64,000 nt of DNA from Metopolophium dirhodum (Eukaryota > Arthropoda > Insecta > Hemiptera > Aphididae). Position numbers and translations under genes: made by a program. The DNA is taken from positions 18,724,001 through 18,788,000 of the forward strand of contig NC_083567.1 of NCBI RefSeq assembly GCF_019925205.1, written 5' to 3'. Positions 13,545-28,800 of this stretch are shown piece after piece (within the stretch, counting starts at the first letter, position 1; every line of letters begins with the position of its first letter). The notes under the pieces were generated by a model, which worked only from the letters and a program-made list of their open reading frames with translations, ran no database searches and had not been told where the DNA came from.

Positions 13545-16500
13545 GTACCCAAAATATGCACTAATATAACTTGTAAGGTATATAATACTTTTAAAATAAT
13601 ATGCATAGACATATTAAAATTAATTATATTATAACTTTGTATGTGTTTTGTGTAGGTTTAGAAAAGTCAAAACTTACTCACACACTCAAACAAACTTGAC
13701 TTGTGCATAATAAAGGCCGTTAAAAAATTATTCGTTCACAATAACTAGATTTAAAGATATCATTATAAGGTACCTTATTATATTTTTCTTGGTATAAAGT
13801 TCAAAAGTTTCAACACTTTCAAAAGTAATAATATGGTAACTGTCAACCGATATTCAACAGTTGTAATAAAAACATCTTAAATTTCAAGAAGGCGCACTGT
13901 TATTATCATTATTATTAGTTTGTACATTATATTTATATTATATCTCTCATTGACATCGTCAATAATTTTATGAAAAAAACACAAGTAGCGATATATAGGT
14001 AATGGGGACATTATAACTATTTTTACTTTTGCGATGTTACGTTATCCTTCCAGTTGAAGAAATATTTGTCTCGCAACACTATTAATACTACATTACTACA
14101 CCCCCACAAGTCACAACGCATGTTAACTAAAACCATAAATACATATTTTTAAACTTGCGTGCGTGACCCAATAAAAAAATATTATTTTGGTAAAAAAAAC
14201 TCATTCAGGAATTTGATATATATTTATGTTAAACCAGGTAAGTACTCAAAGCAGGCGTGCGTACTTATTTTATTTTTTTATGTGACAGCTGTACGTATAC
14301 TACTTGATTTTGTTTACCGTGCCCTATCAACTGTCCTAAACGATCGTCATTAATAGGCACACCCGAATTTTTAATTTTCCATAATTAATGTTTTAACGGA
14401 CGTAAAAAAAAGAATCAAATTTATTTAAATATTGCAGAGATAACTTTATTTTATCATGAATATCTGTTGAGGCTTGGCCAACTATGGTTAATTAGTAATA
14501 AGATTCAATAATATCTTATAACTTATAAGCAATAAGCCTATCTTAAAAATAAATACAAGTTATACCTAAGCACTTAACTAAAACTTTAATCAAAGCGATA
14601 ATCAATATGACGAGTTCGAGATTGTTAACCATATGGTTTAATGATATCATTGAAACTTCAAGTTTATTTTTAATATATGGGTATTAACTATATTTATACA
14701 TTTTTTGTTTTTACTGTTAAGGTTGCATTTTGCTCACTGATTTTCGTAAACTACAACAACGTATCCAATTGTGTTGTAACCAATTGTACCGTTAACTGAA
14801 ATTAAATATGCAAATAAATATGAAGTATAGATAATATTATTATACAATACAATATTTTTATATTAGCATCGATTATTGTGTGTTTTTTAAAAAACTATTA
14901 TTATTAACGATGAGTTGGCTTTTTTCGGATACAAAATTGTTACCAGAAAACCGAGATAAGATTTTTAACGATGCAATTCATTTATATAGGTATTGGCTTA
15001 TTTATTTTATTCGACCAAATTATTAATTATAATTATTTAAACAAGCAAATAATTTCAATTAAACTTAAAAACTTACATTTTAACATTTGAAAAGATAAAT
15101 TTTAGTAAATACATTCATAATAAGTATAGGTACGAAGATAGTTATAGAGTTTAACTTTATTAACATTATTGTTGAGTTTTTAATTTTTTTTAATTTATGG
15201 CAACCGGTAACGGTTTTAAATTAATTCTCTGATTATTATTTTTATGTACAATTATTTTATGCGCCTGATTAATATTAATAAGTTATTCTGATAAACATAA
15301 CTCTAAATAAAAAAAAATACCACGATTGAACAAATTATTTGCATTTCTTTCTTTATAAACGAACGTTTATAAAAAAATTCACCTGTCTAGTTCATGAAAA
15401 TGCAACTGCAATTTATTTAAATTAAAAAGTATCGACAGAGTTTTATTATTTGTAAATAATGTATTATACAAGCTACTACCTGCTTTTTTAATTTGTACTC
15501 TTTGAATTTGAAGCATAATCAATTATTTTTATGTACATTTAATTTACAAAATCGACCTATTTGATATTACTCATTACAATAGTATAATATTATTCGCCTG
15601 ACCAAACAAACCATTGACGATTCTTCGTATTATTCAAACAAATTTAATTTGATGAAATTAAATGAAACAAAATAATGATAACATTTTTAATTCGCATCTT
15701 TTAGCTTAAAGTTTTAAGGATGAAACTTTGCAACTTGCAAGTAAACGTTTATATTATTTAAATTAAAAAGTTTATTTTCAAAAAAATCGTGTTACTGTTT
15801 AATAAAAATTCTGTATTTCAATAGATTAGATCATGAAAGACGATAAGCTCAACAAAAAAAAATGTTTGAAACCGAAAAACAGTAATTACATTTAATAAAA
15901 TCCTGTGCACCACATCCATTTCATTTCATTTCTAACTTTAAAGAACGATGAATGCATTTAGTAGGTCAGTTGATGCGTCAAAACACATAACATCGTCAAT
16001 GAGATGGGTACCTACGTATTTCGAGATACAAAAAATAAAAAAATAAATCGCTTTATGTTCGTAATATATTACAAACGCATATTTAATATTTCATACAATT
16101 AAATCATCTAAGCACTATATACAACACAATTAATAATAATATACAATATGCCTCTCTAACATATATTATTCGCTCTCTATTTACTTTCCAAACATATTAC
16201 ATATTGTAATATTGGCATTTAACTGTGTATAATTGTATTAAATTCGTTACGTTTTTCTGGAATACTTGAAGCGTATAGGTAACTCATAAATATCAAACAT
16301 ATTTTATTCAAGTTAATATTATAATTTAGCATTCGAGCCGGGAGTGGTATATTATTATGTGAATTCTTTAAACCCGTTCGCGTAATATTTTTACCTGTAC
16401 CTATTCATACACGAATATATTATTCATATAATATAATGATATTGCATTATGTTTAGTAATAGCGATAGAATACCCATCTCGAGTACCTACTCGAATGTCG

Positions 16501-16718
16501 ATCAGACAATATACGTAATATGATAATGTTTGTATCAAATACAAATCTTAAGTGCCAATATTATTATCGAATTTTTATTTTCGTGCGTATATAATTATAC
16601 AAAAACATATTATTATTATACCTTTACTATATATATTTTATAAATTGTTTACCCGTGTATATTATAGTTAAATACAATAATTATTGTATGATATTATTAT
16701 CTGTACTATTTTCGTGAC
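13545..16718. other. A+T-rich intergenic
   Basis: Nothing recognised; the only frames are short and low-complexity. Confidence 0.55.
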
Positions 16719-17404
16719 CAGTGGCGGATAGGCCCACCGGGAATTCGGGATTTTCCCGGTAGGCCCTATCCTGTGTTGATGCATGGGGGCCCTAGGACCA
16801 TTTATCAAGTACTGAACCTTGTGTGATGAAGATTGAAAATAATTTTTATAAAGATGCAAATTGACTAATTTAATATTTTTAACGACTCTAAAATAAAAAT
16901 ACCATAATAATTTAGCTATAAACAATATTTATTTTTGTTCCCCTTATCGGCCGTATCATTGGGAATATTGAAATTTATTTTTAGATTATAGTTGGTTATA
17001 GAAAACCGTATTTAATATCGGTAGATACTATATAATATAGCGGTGTATATATGCGGTGTTTATACGCTTTTATAGTTTTTTAAATTTTTTTTTTCAAAAT
17101 GTGTGGTTTTTAACGCTGATTTCGAAACTGTTTGAATTTTTTTGCGGAAACTATTATTTTGGAAGTTATAGTCATCCAAAATGCTTCTTAAAAAGCACCC
17201 TTAAATAAAAATATTGAAAAAAAAATCGAAAAGTTGCTAAACCAGTATCGTTCCCAAATCTGTACTAAGAGTACCTATATTACTTATTATATAATTTTGT
17301 ATTGTATTGTTATATCAAAATAAAATGTCGCTCGCGTCTTATTTTTTGGGGGCCCTTATTCAAATTACTCCCTGGTAAAAAAAATATAAGTTTATCCGCC
17401 ATTG
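16719..17404. mobile_element. hAT-type non-autonomous element
   Basis: Starts CAGTGGCGGATA and ends TATCCGCCATTG. Flanking octamers ttcgtgac (16711-16718) and ttcatgac (17405-17412) agree at 7 of 8 positions, fitting an 8-bp hAT duplication. GGGGGCCCT blocks lie near both ends. No transposase frame. Confidence 0.82.
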
Positions 17405-17412
17405 TTCATGAC

Positions 17413-19231
17413 ATGACATTTCTGACCACTCCGCGGTCCATACCACTACCCATGGACTAAAAATGAATTCTTATTTTATTTTTTCGTTCCGTCCTAAGTT
17501 TAACCTTAAATCAATAAAAGTTTTTATAAAACGTTTTTTAAAAGTAAAGATTTTTAAACGAAAAAAACATTGGCCGATACGCTATAATAATGATTAATGT
17601 ATAATGGTAACAAACATTTTTTTTTTTAAATAATAGATAAAATATGCGTTGTTGACACTTATTACACGATAAATATTCACATTATTCTATAATAGTATGA
17701 TATTATAATAATTATTATTGTTCTAATTAATAGAATTTCTCCACGATAGTGTCTTACAATTATTATACAAACGGCGTGCAGTGAAAATAATTATAATACG
17801 TAATAATATTATTGTCGTTATGTATTTACCTGCAGTATAGAATAGAGCAAAACAACCGTACGAAAATATATTATTAAAATGTGCGAACGAACAGATAATA
17901 TAATACTTTTGTAGGTTCCGTTTTACATAGTACTATAGTAGACATCGCGACCATTTGCACAATATACCTACAACATTCGTCCATATGATTTCTGTCGGCT
18001 CGTATGATATTTGTTTAGGTGTACGTTAAACGTCTATACTTGATTACACGTTATTAATTCGTCAGACGTATTTGGGCTTGATGACGGTACAAGTGTCGAC
18101 CAATAATGACACGCGCTCGTTAGTCAAATGTTTATTACGAATTTTTTTTCATTGTTTTTTCTGTCACACTTCTGCTTTGGCGGCTCGTAAATAATGAGAA
18201 GGAGAACACACACGAACAAAGGTATGTGTACCTACGACCAATTATACAATTTTTTGACATCTTTATGCTCGTCGATGTTCTGTGCGCTTTAAGGATCCAA
18301 AATAATATTATACCCCCCCCCTCACACACACACACACCATTCGGTTAAGACAATATTAATATTATTAGTGCGTTGTATTTTCCTATACAATAATCAGCCA
18401 TAGTTTTTCCTTGCTAAACATAATCAGCTAGGTATATGCAGACGATAATATGTCTTATTAAATTCACCCAAGTCGTCAAGCGTAAATCCAAGCATTATAC
18501 ATTAATGATTTTTTTTTACTGTAGGTGCCTATACATATATTATATTCATATATAAATTAAAACTGTGACTAAAAGTATAAAACATTCCTATACACTGTAT
18601 AGTATACAGCATACTTAATAAAAAAAAAATGAACTAACCAATTTGTATATATCACAATAATAATAGCAAAAAAAAAATTTAGATTTAGATATTAATAACC
18701 GAATTACCCGCACGAATAACTATAAAAATGTTGATAAATCATTCATTACAAATTACATTGTTATGTTCTTTTGCATTAGTTATCAATTTGATTTTTGAAC
18801 TTATAATTATTATTCCCTTTAATTCATAGTCAAAAGTCCATTATTTTAAATTTATAGAACATTAATTATTTAAATGCGTGCATGCATGCAACGTTAAATT
18901 CAGTTAAATTAGTGTTCACAGCAGTTTATACATACAAATTAAATTTAAAAATGATTTAATATTTTAAAACTTTACCTCGTGTGACATTGTTATATGGATT
19001 CCCTCTTGTAATACAACTAAAATTAGTTTTAGTAAAATATATTGGATTTAATGATTTCGTGGGATGGCATCAATTATTAAAAATTAAAGGCATCAAAATA
19101 TAATTAAAATTTTCACTAAATATGCCTTGAGGTAATAATTAGTAAATTTAAAATATTATAATTATCATTGCGAATGCAGTAATTATAATATCTATAGAAA
19201 ATAAATGACATTATAGTAAACATGAATTGTG
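17413..19231. other. Intergenic region downstream of PC1/3
   Basis: A+T-rich with a CpG-bearing patch at 17750-18300. No exon defined. Confidence 0.5.
18310..18338. repeat. C run and (CA)n microsatellite
   Basis: CCCCCCCCC then TCACACACACACACACC. Confidence 0.85.
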
Positions 19232-19237
19232 TTTATT
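19232..19237 (-). terminator. Poly(A) signal candidate for PC1/3
   Basis: AATAAA on the minus strand, 131 nt past the stop codon. First canonical hexamer found downstream; cleavage site not determined. Confidence 0.5.
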
Positions 19238-19367
19238 AACTACAATATAATATCAGATAAGGTAAATAAATCAATTTAAGAAATTAAAAATATCTTAAAT
19301 AATTCTAATCATAAATTAGATAATTGCGTTACAATTTATGCGCTGAAAAATAATTTTCAAAACTTGT

Positions 19368-19850
19368 TTAGAGATCTAAATCGTTATATAAATCGTTATC
19401 TAAATCGATAGCTAAATTTATCATATTCGGTGTAATCTGCTGTAAAATTTCTTCTTCTTGATTAGCAGCTTCTTGTTCCATTTCCATTATTAAGTTTTGA
19501 TGTAACATTTGGTCATTTAGAATTAGATTTTTTGTTTCTTCTTCTATTTGGAATTCTTCGTTATCAATTGGACTCGAAACATACGGTCTTTTCTGGACCT
19601 TAGGTCTTACAAGACTTTTTCCCGTACTTTGACTAAGATTCGAAAATCTAGGTTTATCTCCCTGTAAGAAGCAACGTAAATTAAAGTATTTTTTATTTAA
19701 AAACAACATATTTTGGATACCAACCGATTTCGCTAATTTGAAATCATCATATGGTCGAGGACCTTTTTGATAAATTTTTGGTTGTTCTTTGGTTCCGTGC
19801 AAAGATAAAGTCATTTCAGTAATTATACCTTTGTTGGATGAATCGCCAGT
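19368..19850 (-). CDS. PC1/3: PC1/3 last exon (P domain end, acidic tail, stop)
   Basis: 160 codons plus stop. Starts TGDSSNKGIITEMTLSLHGT and then KEQP (LHGTKEQP at 617-624), the end of the P domain. The remaining roughly 135 residues are a tail with one KR pair (KVQKRP) and a Glu/Gln/Asp-rich end (EEEILQQITPNMINLAIDL and acidic residues after it). PC1/3 tails also end in an acidic amphipathic helix used for granule sorting; function here is inferred. No membrane segment, unlike furin. Confidence 0.88.
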   Translation of the reverse strand, partial: TGDSSNKGIITEMTLSLHGTKEQPKIYQKGPRPYDDFKLAKSVGIQNMLFLNKKYFNLRCFLQGDKPRFSNLSQSTGKSLVRPKVQKRPYVSSPIDNEEFQIEEETKNLILNDQMLHQNLIMEMEQEAANQEEEILQQITPNMINLAIDLDNDLYNDLDL

Positions 19851-22800
19851 CTGCAGTAACAACATATATCGATTAACCATTTGTATTAAATGCTAATTAA
19901 GTCAAAAACATGTATATATATATACCGTATCAAAAATATCGATGACAAAATTTCCTTTTGGAGATTCTCCCCAGAAAGCTAGTACTAAAAATGTCCATCT
20001 TCCTATTCCATTAGTATTAAAGTCTTTTGGTCGATTTTCAAGGACTCGACATTCCGTCCCTATACAAGTAAATATATCATGATAAATTAGCATATTATAA
20101 CGAATATAATATATTATATATAATATTATTGTATTGTATAAAAATTAAAGTAACATAATAAGTGAGCACAGTAAATGTATCTTACACATTTTAGTGGTAA
20201 AGATAAATACGTACATTACATTTTAATGGCTATTTATTAACCAATATTTTTCTTTACCTATTAAAATTAAAATTAATTTATAATGATCTCAATGGGTATA
20301 CGCTACACGATAAGGAGAACAGTAAAAGTTGCATGAAAATTGAAAAGCAATCAATTTATGATATTTCATAAATTAAAATAAATTTACAGAATGTTTGTAT
20401 TCAATTATATGAATTCAATTATAATAAATATATTGTAAATTCTATTCAACTTATTTGCTTGCTATTCTTATTTGGAATTTTGTCATTGCTTTCAATTTAA
20501 TAAAAAAAAAAAAATACAATACTACTAGTCACTAGACTTAATTCCTTGAACCACTTAAAAACAAATGACAGCGACACTGATATAGAACCAACTACCATTC
20601 AAACCCTAAAGTTTCAAATATTCAATAAATAATACAATTATTTAACAAAATTAATTCCAAAATAAAATTTTAACATTTACAATTATTCCGAAATTCACGT
20701 AAATTTACTTGTATATTACACATTTGTATTTTTAGATTAGTCATAATAGTTTATAGCATATTTTAAGGTATTAAAATAAAATTTGAATTACTGATAAAAT
20801 TGATGACAAAAAATCATAGACATTAATAGAATAGACCAGGAACGTTAGCTGTTTTACGTGTAATATTATATTGAAGCCACATGTTTGCGAGAAAGACAGA
20901 CAATGCAAGGTTATTGTATGCATATTCCAAGTTGTAATCTCCTTGACAAATTTTTAGATTTATATGGACACGTTAGCCTAATAGCCTCACATATTTTGTA
21001 CCGTTCTTGATCTATTATTATTTATGCAAAAAACTCACAAACACTAATACATAACAAAGTTACAACTTATAAAAAAATATATTACCTAACGGCGATTTCA
21101 TCGCTATTTGAATATCTCCTCTTTTTGGATAAGACATTGTTAGTACTAATTGTACATATTCCAAGTATTGTATTTCACCAGCCAATCCTTTGCAGCCATT
21201 CGAGTGCACGGTAATACGGGCGGCACGATTTCTCGATACAGGAAAACCTCTAAACAAGTACAATTTATTATTAAATTAATAAACTAATAATATTAATGAA
21301 TGACAAATAATTTTTTTATGAGCGATACTTTAAGGTTTTGCTTGATAATATACGTACAATATTGTAAATATGAATTAAAAAAAATTATTTAATCGTTAAA
21401 ACCGTTATGAATTAATTTGTTCCGCGCGATACCTACCTGACCTTAGGCATACGTATACCACACGACGACATCTCAGGCACGTTTTCCCATGTCATAGCTT
21501 CTTTGACTAGCTTATAAGCATTCACTAGGCCGAACCCAAAGTCGACGGAATAAATGAACCCGGCTTTGTTCCTGTTCCATCCGTAGTTATCACTCAATGG
21601 TGCCACCTGAGATGTCCAAGCTATTAGATGTTGCACGTCCCTCCATGTCAGTTCCGGCCTTGAAATAATTACAAATTATAATTCATTAACAATCGAATAG
21701 TTTGAGTGTTTGAGTGTTTGAGCTCATCAATATTACTTGGCCGACAGAGCTAACGCTATAATACCGGACACCAGCGGTGCAGCTGCAGACGTTCCAGTAT
21801 GTTTGTCAGTACATTTTCCGTTTACATCGGTAGTCAACTAGATTAAAAGAAAAAAATATTTATTATTTTCATTTTTACCAGACAAAACATCATTAAATAG
21901 ATATTTATTAAAATATATTTAATCCATTATCCGATTGTTTTCCAAGTATAAAATTAAATCGACAATTATAATATTATATAGTTGTCTTAATTATATAAAT
22001 ACAAATTAAGAATACTATATAATATATTATGCATAATATATAATATAGTAATAAATAATTATTTATTTCTCTACTACACTGTACACGATAAAAAAATACT
22101 GTACTTTGTAAATAAAGTAACGTAAAATACGTTACTCGAATAATCGAATGATTTAATTAAGTATAACGTATGTATGAACTGTAATCTGTAAGGCGGTACT
22201 TTTGAAAAGAAACATAATAAGACGCACTTACTAATAAAAACGAAAACTAAATATGGTGTAGAACTCGAAGCATTCTGTATGAATTGTATAGAAATAAGAA
22301 CTATATCATATTAAATTGATCGCTCTGTGTATGAATATTAAATTTATTTCAAAGGAAATGCTATCCGACGTATATTTTAATATTTTATACTATACAGGCA
22401 ATATTGTATCGTAAAGTACATTATTAATAGCACGAGGAAAGATTCGATAATAATCAATAACAGCGTTTCTCAATTCTCAAGTGTTCATTCGATCTATTTA
22501 ATTTTAAAAGGCGTGATAAACTTTTAAAATCTTTTCTCATGCGTGTTTGCTGAATCTAAAACAGATGATGTTATCGTCCACGTTAATTTTAGTTTAAGTC
22601 GGTTATTCTGTTATTTACCTAGCGTTAGAAGCTAACCTTATAGTGATTATTACGATTAATATGGACAGTTTATGACTTTATGTACAACTTTGAAACCTAT
22701 ATTATCTTCCAATAAAATTGCTAAAACAATAAGTCAATAATTAATAAATGTCAAACGAAATTAATAATATTATACTTGGTTTTACTTTATTTTATTTTTG

Positions 22801-25800
22801 TATTAACTTTACAAACATTTAATTTTCTAACTTTTGAGTTGGTAAAATTGTCGATTATTAATATTTAATATTTCATTTTTTTAATGTTCATAACCGCCAT
22901 AAGTGGTTACAGAAAATCGAGGTTTGGTTGACTAAAAACTGAATTTTAAAAATTATGTATCAATTTATAATATATTTTATAACTATATTAAAAAAATATA
23001 TATACACATAATAATATGTACTGTACATAAACCCATGGCTAAATACACTGAAAATATTATGTACAATAGTCAACGACTAATTAATATTATTAACTGGATA
23101 TTTCAATTAGGTAGGTAAACAAAAAAATAATATTGAATAATTTTACTACCTAGGTAATTAACGCATGTCGTATAATACCTATATATGATTATATCTCAGA
23201 GCCTTTTAAACTGAAATGCACGGTAGGCCTTTTAGAGCCAGTCCTACCCTGATGACACACCCTATTACCGTGGTATACGAAGACCCAAAACCCATTATTA
23301 TTGAGATGCATGTACCTACCACGTTCTTTTCTTGTCCAGAACCACTGTATGCAGTAGCCATGATAGAAGCACATCTTTCGGAATAGTGTGCTACGTGACC
23401 ACTATCATCGCAACTAGCAACCACTATGGTAAATATGGAATTTACATAACCGTCGCAAGCACAGTTGTCGCCTTCCGTTTTTCCATTGCCCGCGGCGAAC
23501 ACATAAATAGCTCCTTTTCCATCCCGACCCTACAACCATGATGTGAGTCGGTTGAGTCTTATATTATGAAAAACATTTTACATCGTATTGGTACTTGTTT
23601 ATATTTTAACGATATTATCTAATGATATGCCTAATAATATTATACTAATTGATCAATCAGAAATATTATAACGATAAGAGTGTTATTATTACAAGTTAGG
23701 TAGGTAGTAAATAATACTAATTATTGATAACATATTCTGCAATCTGTGTGTAATATTGCAATAGTAAAAGTGAAATGTATCTATTGCAATAGATAAAAAA
23801 AAATATATACAGTGAAACTTCCATATAACGAAGTCGAATAAGCAGCAAAAAAATTCGTTATATAGAGGAATTTGTTAAATAGAATTACGTATTTTACAAT
23901 ACTTTCTTCAGTAGGTGATTCATATACGGCGATATCTTCATCAATTTTCAAATAATCTTCTAAAGTAACGCCATCGCAGTGAACTAACTCCCATTGTCGT
24001 TGTACATCTGGTATTTCAATATCGGTTTCAATATTTTCATTTGTAAATCCAGCTTTGAAAAAACATTTTTTTATTGTTTCGGACGTTACATCACTTCTCC
24101 AAGCTTTCGATACCTCAGAAATACAATCTCGCAGAGTAATTGTTGTTCTCTGTTCAAGATTGGTTGGAACCATAATTGGTTGGAGCTTACTTGTTGTATT
24201 TGGGGGAAAATATGCAAGCGTTACAGATTTTAACTTTGTAGATAAGGTACGAGGATGAGCAGTACAATTATCCACAAATAAAATTATTTTTCGATTTTCT
24301 TGTAAAATTAATCAGTTTGCCTACCTTCGGTGTCTTATCTTTATCGGGTACATTGTTCATGTACAATTTTAGAACTATGACATAAACTATCATTTTGATA
24401 GTGACAACATTTACAAAAACTGGTTTTTATCGAATAATTATTTCGTTATATAGAAACATCAGATTCGTTATTTGGAGATAAATTTACGTGTAATTAACAA
24501 TGAAGGTCATAGTTCTTAAAAATATTTCGTTAAACAGAAAATTTCGTTAAATGGAAGTTCGTTATATGGAAGTTTCACTGTATATATATATAATATATAG
24601 AACGGAACTTAATCTTTTAGCTACTTTACTTGATGTATGCCTTTCGAAAGCGACCTTTTTACAAGATCTGTCAAATGTTCCATAAACGTTCCGGTATCCG
24701 CAGGGCCCCATGAATTACTATAAATGCACACATAATTACGAGCATATTTTAATACTTTAGCTTCTCTAGTATCTGTTGACCCATCGTCCAAAAACTTAAT
24801 GCCTAAAATAAGATAAATTATTATTTGTTAACATTTAAGTTTAAGTTCAACTAACTGTTTACCTCCAAGACTAGCACCATGAGCTGTTCCTACGCCACAT
24901 ATCCCATTATCTGGCTGCATAATTATTTCCCCGGCACATCTAGTTCCATGAGATCTATACCCTCCATTTACATCTTTATCGGGCATAATATTATTATTAT
25001 TCGAAATAAAATTCCAACTTAAGTCAGGATTCTGAAATTAATATTTTAAACCAATTATGTACAATCATACATTATATTATGGTAATTATAGACTAATATC
25101 AAACGTATTGAAATTACTTAATAAAATTTACCTATTAATAATATATTTAATTTACTTTACAAGCATCAAATAAAAAAGCGGGTAAGTGGAAGTCACTCTG
25201 CTATACAGTTAGTTACAATTGGGTGACTATTAGTAATGGATGGAGTTAAATTTGAATTCAATGATAATTTATATTATATCATTGTATACAAAAAACGATT
25301 CTGAGCAGAGAAAAAAAATTGTGAGCATGAAATTTTAATATTTTTCAACTGCCATTGTAACAATATATTAGAAGCCTTGTATTAAATTTTCAAGCTTTTG
25401 ACCGAATAAATAAAATTGTATTGACATTTAAAGAAAAAAAACAAAAAAAATTGTAAACTGAAAATAGGTCATCCGTTATAATAGCTCAAAACAGTTAAAA
25501 TGATTTTGAAAATGTTATGGTGTATAGAAAATGCTAATATAAACATCCAGTGAAAATTTACTGAAGTTGAAAATCGAGTTATTATTTCGACTATTTATCG
25601 TGTACGCAGACACAAAAAATTTTAAAAAAATAACAACAACAACACATCATTGTAAAATCAATACATTTATCGCTCCGCTCAGAATCTAAAATACTACACT
25701 TGTCACTTGTATTGTAATCGTACTAATACGACATTGTATAAAAAAAAATGCTTGGAGAAAATGTATATACAGAACTAATACTAAGGACTAAGAAGTGTAC

Positions 25801-28800
25801 AATTATATGCAAATAATATAAGATCAAACAAATTAATTAATGTAGTAGGTATTAATAGTAATACTTAAGAATATACATTGTATTAATATGTTATGATAGT
25901 TATTATAACTGCATTACTAAGCTAAATTACAAACATGAAACATAAGATATTTCCTTTCAAAAGGGAAACCCTATTTAAACGCATGTGTGTGTGTTTAATA
26001 TGAATTTCCTTTACCAGCAGTTCTATCAGTGGAGTAATTATACATATAAGAGGAATCAGAGTCCGGATGCAGTCAACAGCCAAACCCGGGTCCGGAAGCT
26101 TAAGGACCGTAAAAGAAAATTTTTTTTTAGGATGGCGTTATACACCCGAATGCGTTCTCTCTGTCTTACAAACGCATAACATATAGCAAATTGTACGCTC
26201 AGAAGATCAAGTTTAGCTCTGTTATTTTAAAAATTATAATTAATTGACCTCTTATAAAATTTAAAAGTAAGATTATTATCTAGTGACCTTATAGGTTTTT
26301 TTAATATTTTAATTTTAAAGCAAGTTATGAGTATTTTAAAATTGTAAGTTGCTTGTACAATTACCTACTTACGAAAATACCACAGTAAAGGAATGTTTGA
26401 TTTACAAACAGTAATGATATTTTTATAAAAAATTCTTTCAAATCTAATATATTATTATTTGTATATTATCAAATGAAACCAATAAAATGTCGTTCTTATC
26501 ATTTATTAAGTAGGTAATGAGATAAATATATTATATTATATGCGTATGAGATATAGCATGCGCCACACGATTATAAAAAATTGATTGGCATATAGAAAAT
26601 TAGTAATTAGTAAAATTACTAAGGCTATAATGAGCACCTTACCAAGCAAGCTGGTTAATAAACAAGGTATTAACTTCACCGTTATTTTTGTAAATCAACG
26701 TTTTACAAAATATACCCATTAAATTACATGCGCAAACTTTAAATTTAAAAAGTTCTTAACTCACAAATTTTGGTAATATTTCTGGATGCGTCCATTCTAA
26801 TCCATCATCCGGTACTGTAATATTCACACCTTTCCCTGTGATTCCGAGTTCAAAATAGACTGGTACTATATTCATATCAAGTACGGGATCCTTTTCGTTA
26901 GTTCGTAAATCTTGCTGGAAATGCGTATTGCGCAGTATAAACTTATAATTATGATTACTAACATAATGAATATGGACGTATTATTATTATGGTAAGGGAG
27001 GGAAAAACCAAGGACTTGTAAATCTCCGAGGACCAAAAAAAATTCATCTTCATGTATTTAATTTATGAAGTTTAAATATGGGTTAGTAACAACAATTTCA
27101 GAAAAATTCTTAAAATCCATAATTATATTAATTGTTAAATTAATAATCAATTTTACTTTTCACAAGTACAAAACTTAAAAATAAAATTATTTAATTTAGC
27201 GTATGGCTTATGAGAATTTAAAATGTACATGTCATATAAAACTCAAATAACCTATTATGATGAACTTTAAACTCAAATCCTTAAAAATAACAGTTAGGTA
27301 ATACATGAGTCTATTTCACTTAAATGTACATTTCATAAAACCTGTTAACTAATAAATAATTATACAACTTTTGAAAGGTTAATATTGTTATTTTGATCTC
27401 ATTAGTGTGCAAACTTGTATCGATTTCTGTTCCTTAATATTGTTCATAATATTAGTCATGTAGTCTGTTTATATGAATAATGTTTAACATTTTTAATATC
27501 GTTCAAGCTAGAAAGTTTGTATTTATAAGTTTTGATTAATTTTCAAATGTCTACTTACTCGTTAGTTATTGGTAAATACTAAATAATAATATTTATGTTT
27601 AATTTAAGTTCCAATTTCTTAGCAACAAGTGGAATGTTGACGAAGCGCAAAAAGCTTAAGGTCATACAATAGTACAATAAAATAATGGCTATATGTCAGG
27701 TACAAGTATAAAAGGCTTAAAAGAGTAAGTTAAAACAATGCTTCAAATAATTGTTTATATTATTTTAAATAACACAAATTTGACCACTAAAATACTGCAG
27801 AATATGTTTGAATTCCAAATACTATCGAATTACTACAATACACATTATTGTTCGTCACAAATTCACAATAGTAATATTTCAATATTATGTAACGACAATA
27901 TCTATTAAAATGCCACAAAATAGCTAAATCCAATAATGCCGAACAATATTAATAAAGTAAGTTAATATACACCTCTACACTGGCCCTATCAGTGACTCTA
28001 AAACATTTCTAAGTAGGCAGCCACTTAACACCGGATATATACATTATATAATATAATATCACCATTATTGTTGAAACTATAATATCACCATTTTTTCATC
28101 GTTTCATTGTTGAAACACTAACAATCAAGAATAATATCGACGCCGTATAAAAAATATCTAATATTCAAAACCAGCACAGCCTGACAAAATAAAAAAAACC
28201 ACGTACCCCCACCGGCTACGATTACATCCATACCAGACTCACATATTACCTACGCCCCAAGTACTGAGCATCTCAACTATAAAATTAGGGAAACTTCCCA
28301 GCACCATTAATCTCATTTATTGGCCGGATAAGTCACCTGCAAACTACCGAAGACTTTCCGTCGTCGGTGCTTTCTATTGACATTCCCTATATTGACTATT
28401 TTAATGATATAATTAACTTTGTGACGCACACACTCTACGCTAAGTGTGCTATATATTATTTCATTCCTCCCATGATTATATCCTAGTGATTTGAACGATA
28501 TAGACGTTTGGCTGTTCTGTATTTACATTTTTAAAATTAAAGGTATTCAATTTATCTACGCTAATCTTTATGTTGACTCTGTTCAAGAATAATATAGAAC
28601 AACTCTAGTTACAATATATACTCTTTTGAAGAGTCTCTTCACAAGGGTTCAAGATAGTAGCTACATATCTTGATTTCTGCCCATCTCTTTGTTACAAAGA
28701 GATTTTGAGTAATAGATTCAAACGTCACTGTATTCTATCCTCTAAGGGCTATCTCAACACGTCGGTGGTGCGATCCAATATGGCACGTTGGACTTATCGT

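Noticed and set aside
23994..24258. Plus-strand frames over the pogo element
   Set aside because: Antisense shadows of the transposase remnant.
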